Assembly: GCF_036541405.1 (NCBI RefSeq)
Contig: NZ_JAZHFS010000022.1
Span: 7,907 to 71,906 of the forward strand
Source: Clostridium_AD frigoriphilum
GTDB lineage: Bacteria; Bacillota; Clostridia; Clostridiales; Clostridiaceae
Direction of reading: 5' to 3'
Length of the DNA stretch: 64,000 nt
The notes under the pieces were generated by a model. That model worked only from the letters and a program-made list of their open reading frames with translations. It was not told where the DNA came from and did no database searches. The position numbers were made by a program, and so were the translations under genes. The stretch's first letter is position 1, and each line of letters opens with the position of its first letter. Shown here in pieces: positions 63,300 to 64,000 of the stretch.

Positions 63300-63522
63300 A
63301 TTTTTCTCCTTATCTCTCTAATATTTATTCTATTAAAATTATACCATAAAAGCATAATTTGTCAAATAATGCTTTATTGTCTCATATTCTTCTATATTAT
63401 GCTCGTTTTTTAACCCTATGTTTTAATTTTGATAATCTATAATTATAATTCTCTTTTCCAAATAACACTATTTGTATTAATTTTCACTATGTAATTTCAT
63501 TTTTTTCATCTATATAAGAACC

Positions 63523-64000
63523 TTAGTAGATAGATTCTTCACCTTGTTTTTTATTCTTCAAAGCCTTATCTAAGAGTTGCACATTTCCAAAAACATTAGG
63601 AACAGTGATACCATTAATTACACGTTCCTTATATTCGTCCTCTGAACCGCCCTCATCAACTTTTCTTTTTAATATATATCCCTTAACAATTATCTTATCA
63701 TTGGTTATGGTATAACTACTAACTGATTGTATATCATGATAATAGAATGTTCCACCTGAAATTGGATTTCTCTCTTTTAAACGAATAAATAAAATATTGT
63801 CCCCTTCAAGCACAAACTTCGTAGATTTGTACGTGTTCTTATACCCAAAGTAGTAAGCCCACCAAGTAATTATACTATTTAAAAATATAAATCCGCCTAA
63901 TACAATACTTACCATATCTATGGGGTATGCATTAAAACCTAATTTATCCACTATAGTTCCAATTATAAATAATATCACCATTACTATAATTGGGTATAAA
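63523..64000 (-). CDS. Membrane protein, 5' end beyond window
   Basis: The open frame runs off the right edge: an internal ATG at 63981 is preceded by in-frame codons LYPIIV with no stop, so the true start may lie outside. Two hydrophobic segments (MVILFIIGTIVDKLGF and SIVLGGFIFLNSIITWWAYY) precede a soluble part that looks like a bacterial PH-type beta domain (LEGDNILFIRLKERNPISGG, YHDIQSVSSYTITNDKIIVK). Function unknown. The 220 bases between this gene and the lipoprotein hold nothing I can name. Confidence 0.7.
   Translation of the reverse strand, partial: LYPIIVMVILFIIGTIVDKLGFNAYPIDMVSIVLGGFIFLNSIITWWAYYFGYKNTYKSTKFVLEGDNILFIRLKERNPISGGTFYYHDIQSVSSYTITNDKIIVKGYILKRKVDEGGSEDEYKERVINGITVPNVFGNVQLLDKALKNKKQGEESIY

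Overview
The window is AT-rich DNA from an endospore-forming, anaerobic Clostridium-type Firmicute. The evidence is strong GGAGG-type ribosome binding sites, frequent TTG starts, tandem T-box leaders, an uninterrupted sporulation sigma factor K gene, and a selenium/molybdenum purine-breakdown locus of clostridial type. I cannot name the species. Both edges cut genes: a carbamate kinase at the left and a small membrane protein at the right.

Region 1 (1-17.5 kb) is one metabolic locus. A leftward operon encodes YgeW (carbamoyltransferase-like), YgfK (FeS-flavoprotein), SsnA (aminohydrolase), YgeY (M20 hydrolase) and carbamate kinase. Facing it, a rightward set encodes a ModE-like regulator carrying a degenerate MobA/MocA-type domain, a selenium-dependent xanthine dehydrogenase-like fusion protein, a MocA-type maturation enzyme, a three-subunit molybdenum hydroxylase (Mo, FeS and FAD chains) and an NCS2 purine/urate permease. 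Together they look like a system that imports and hydroxylates purines, opens the rings, and recovers ATP through carbamoyl phosphate and carbamate kinase.

Region 2 (17.5-31.8 kb) holds a mutarotase-like enzyme, an RpiR regulator, a tiny zinc-ribbon protein, a stand-alone PUA/EVE-like protein behind an unusual repeat-rich promoter, an APC permease, a YtxH protein, methionine aminopeptidase, a heterodimeric ABC exporter, and a glycerol-3-phosphate (Ugp-type) uptake operon with a glycerophosphodiesterase. The Ugp operon has an 11-bp-phased Pho box. A second Pho box precedes the secreted phosphatase at 38.6-40.1 kb, so a phosphate-starvation theme runs through 27-40 kb.

Region 3 (31.8-45.8 kb) has cardiolipin synthase, a Gly/Pro repeat protein with a Tyr-rich tail, and the ilvN-ilvB acetolactate synthase operon. 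That operon lies behind two tandem T-boxes separated by what looks like the decayed 3' end of a second ilvN. Next come a polysaccharide deacetylase, the secreted phosphatase and a secreted protein, a glutaredoxin-like protein, CutC, a solo TnpB element, CorA, and an NSS transporter with its tiny MetS-like partner.

Region 4 (46-64 kb) is signalling and envelope: a GGDEF-EAL protein, a CoA-binding protein, an MBL hydrolase, a two-component system followed by VanW-family and beta-propeller proteins, a YqeY protein, SigK, a Ser/Thr kinase with TPRs next to a small membrane protein carrying ENTTLL repeats, a large Ig-like surface protein, a lipoprotein and a partial membrane protein. No rRNA, tRNA, CRISPR array or prophage was seen.
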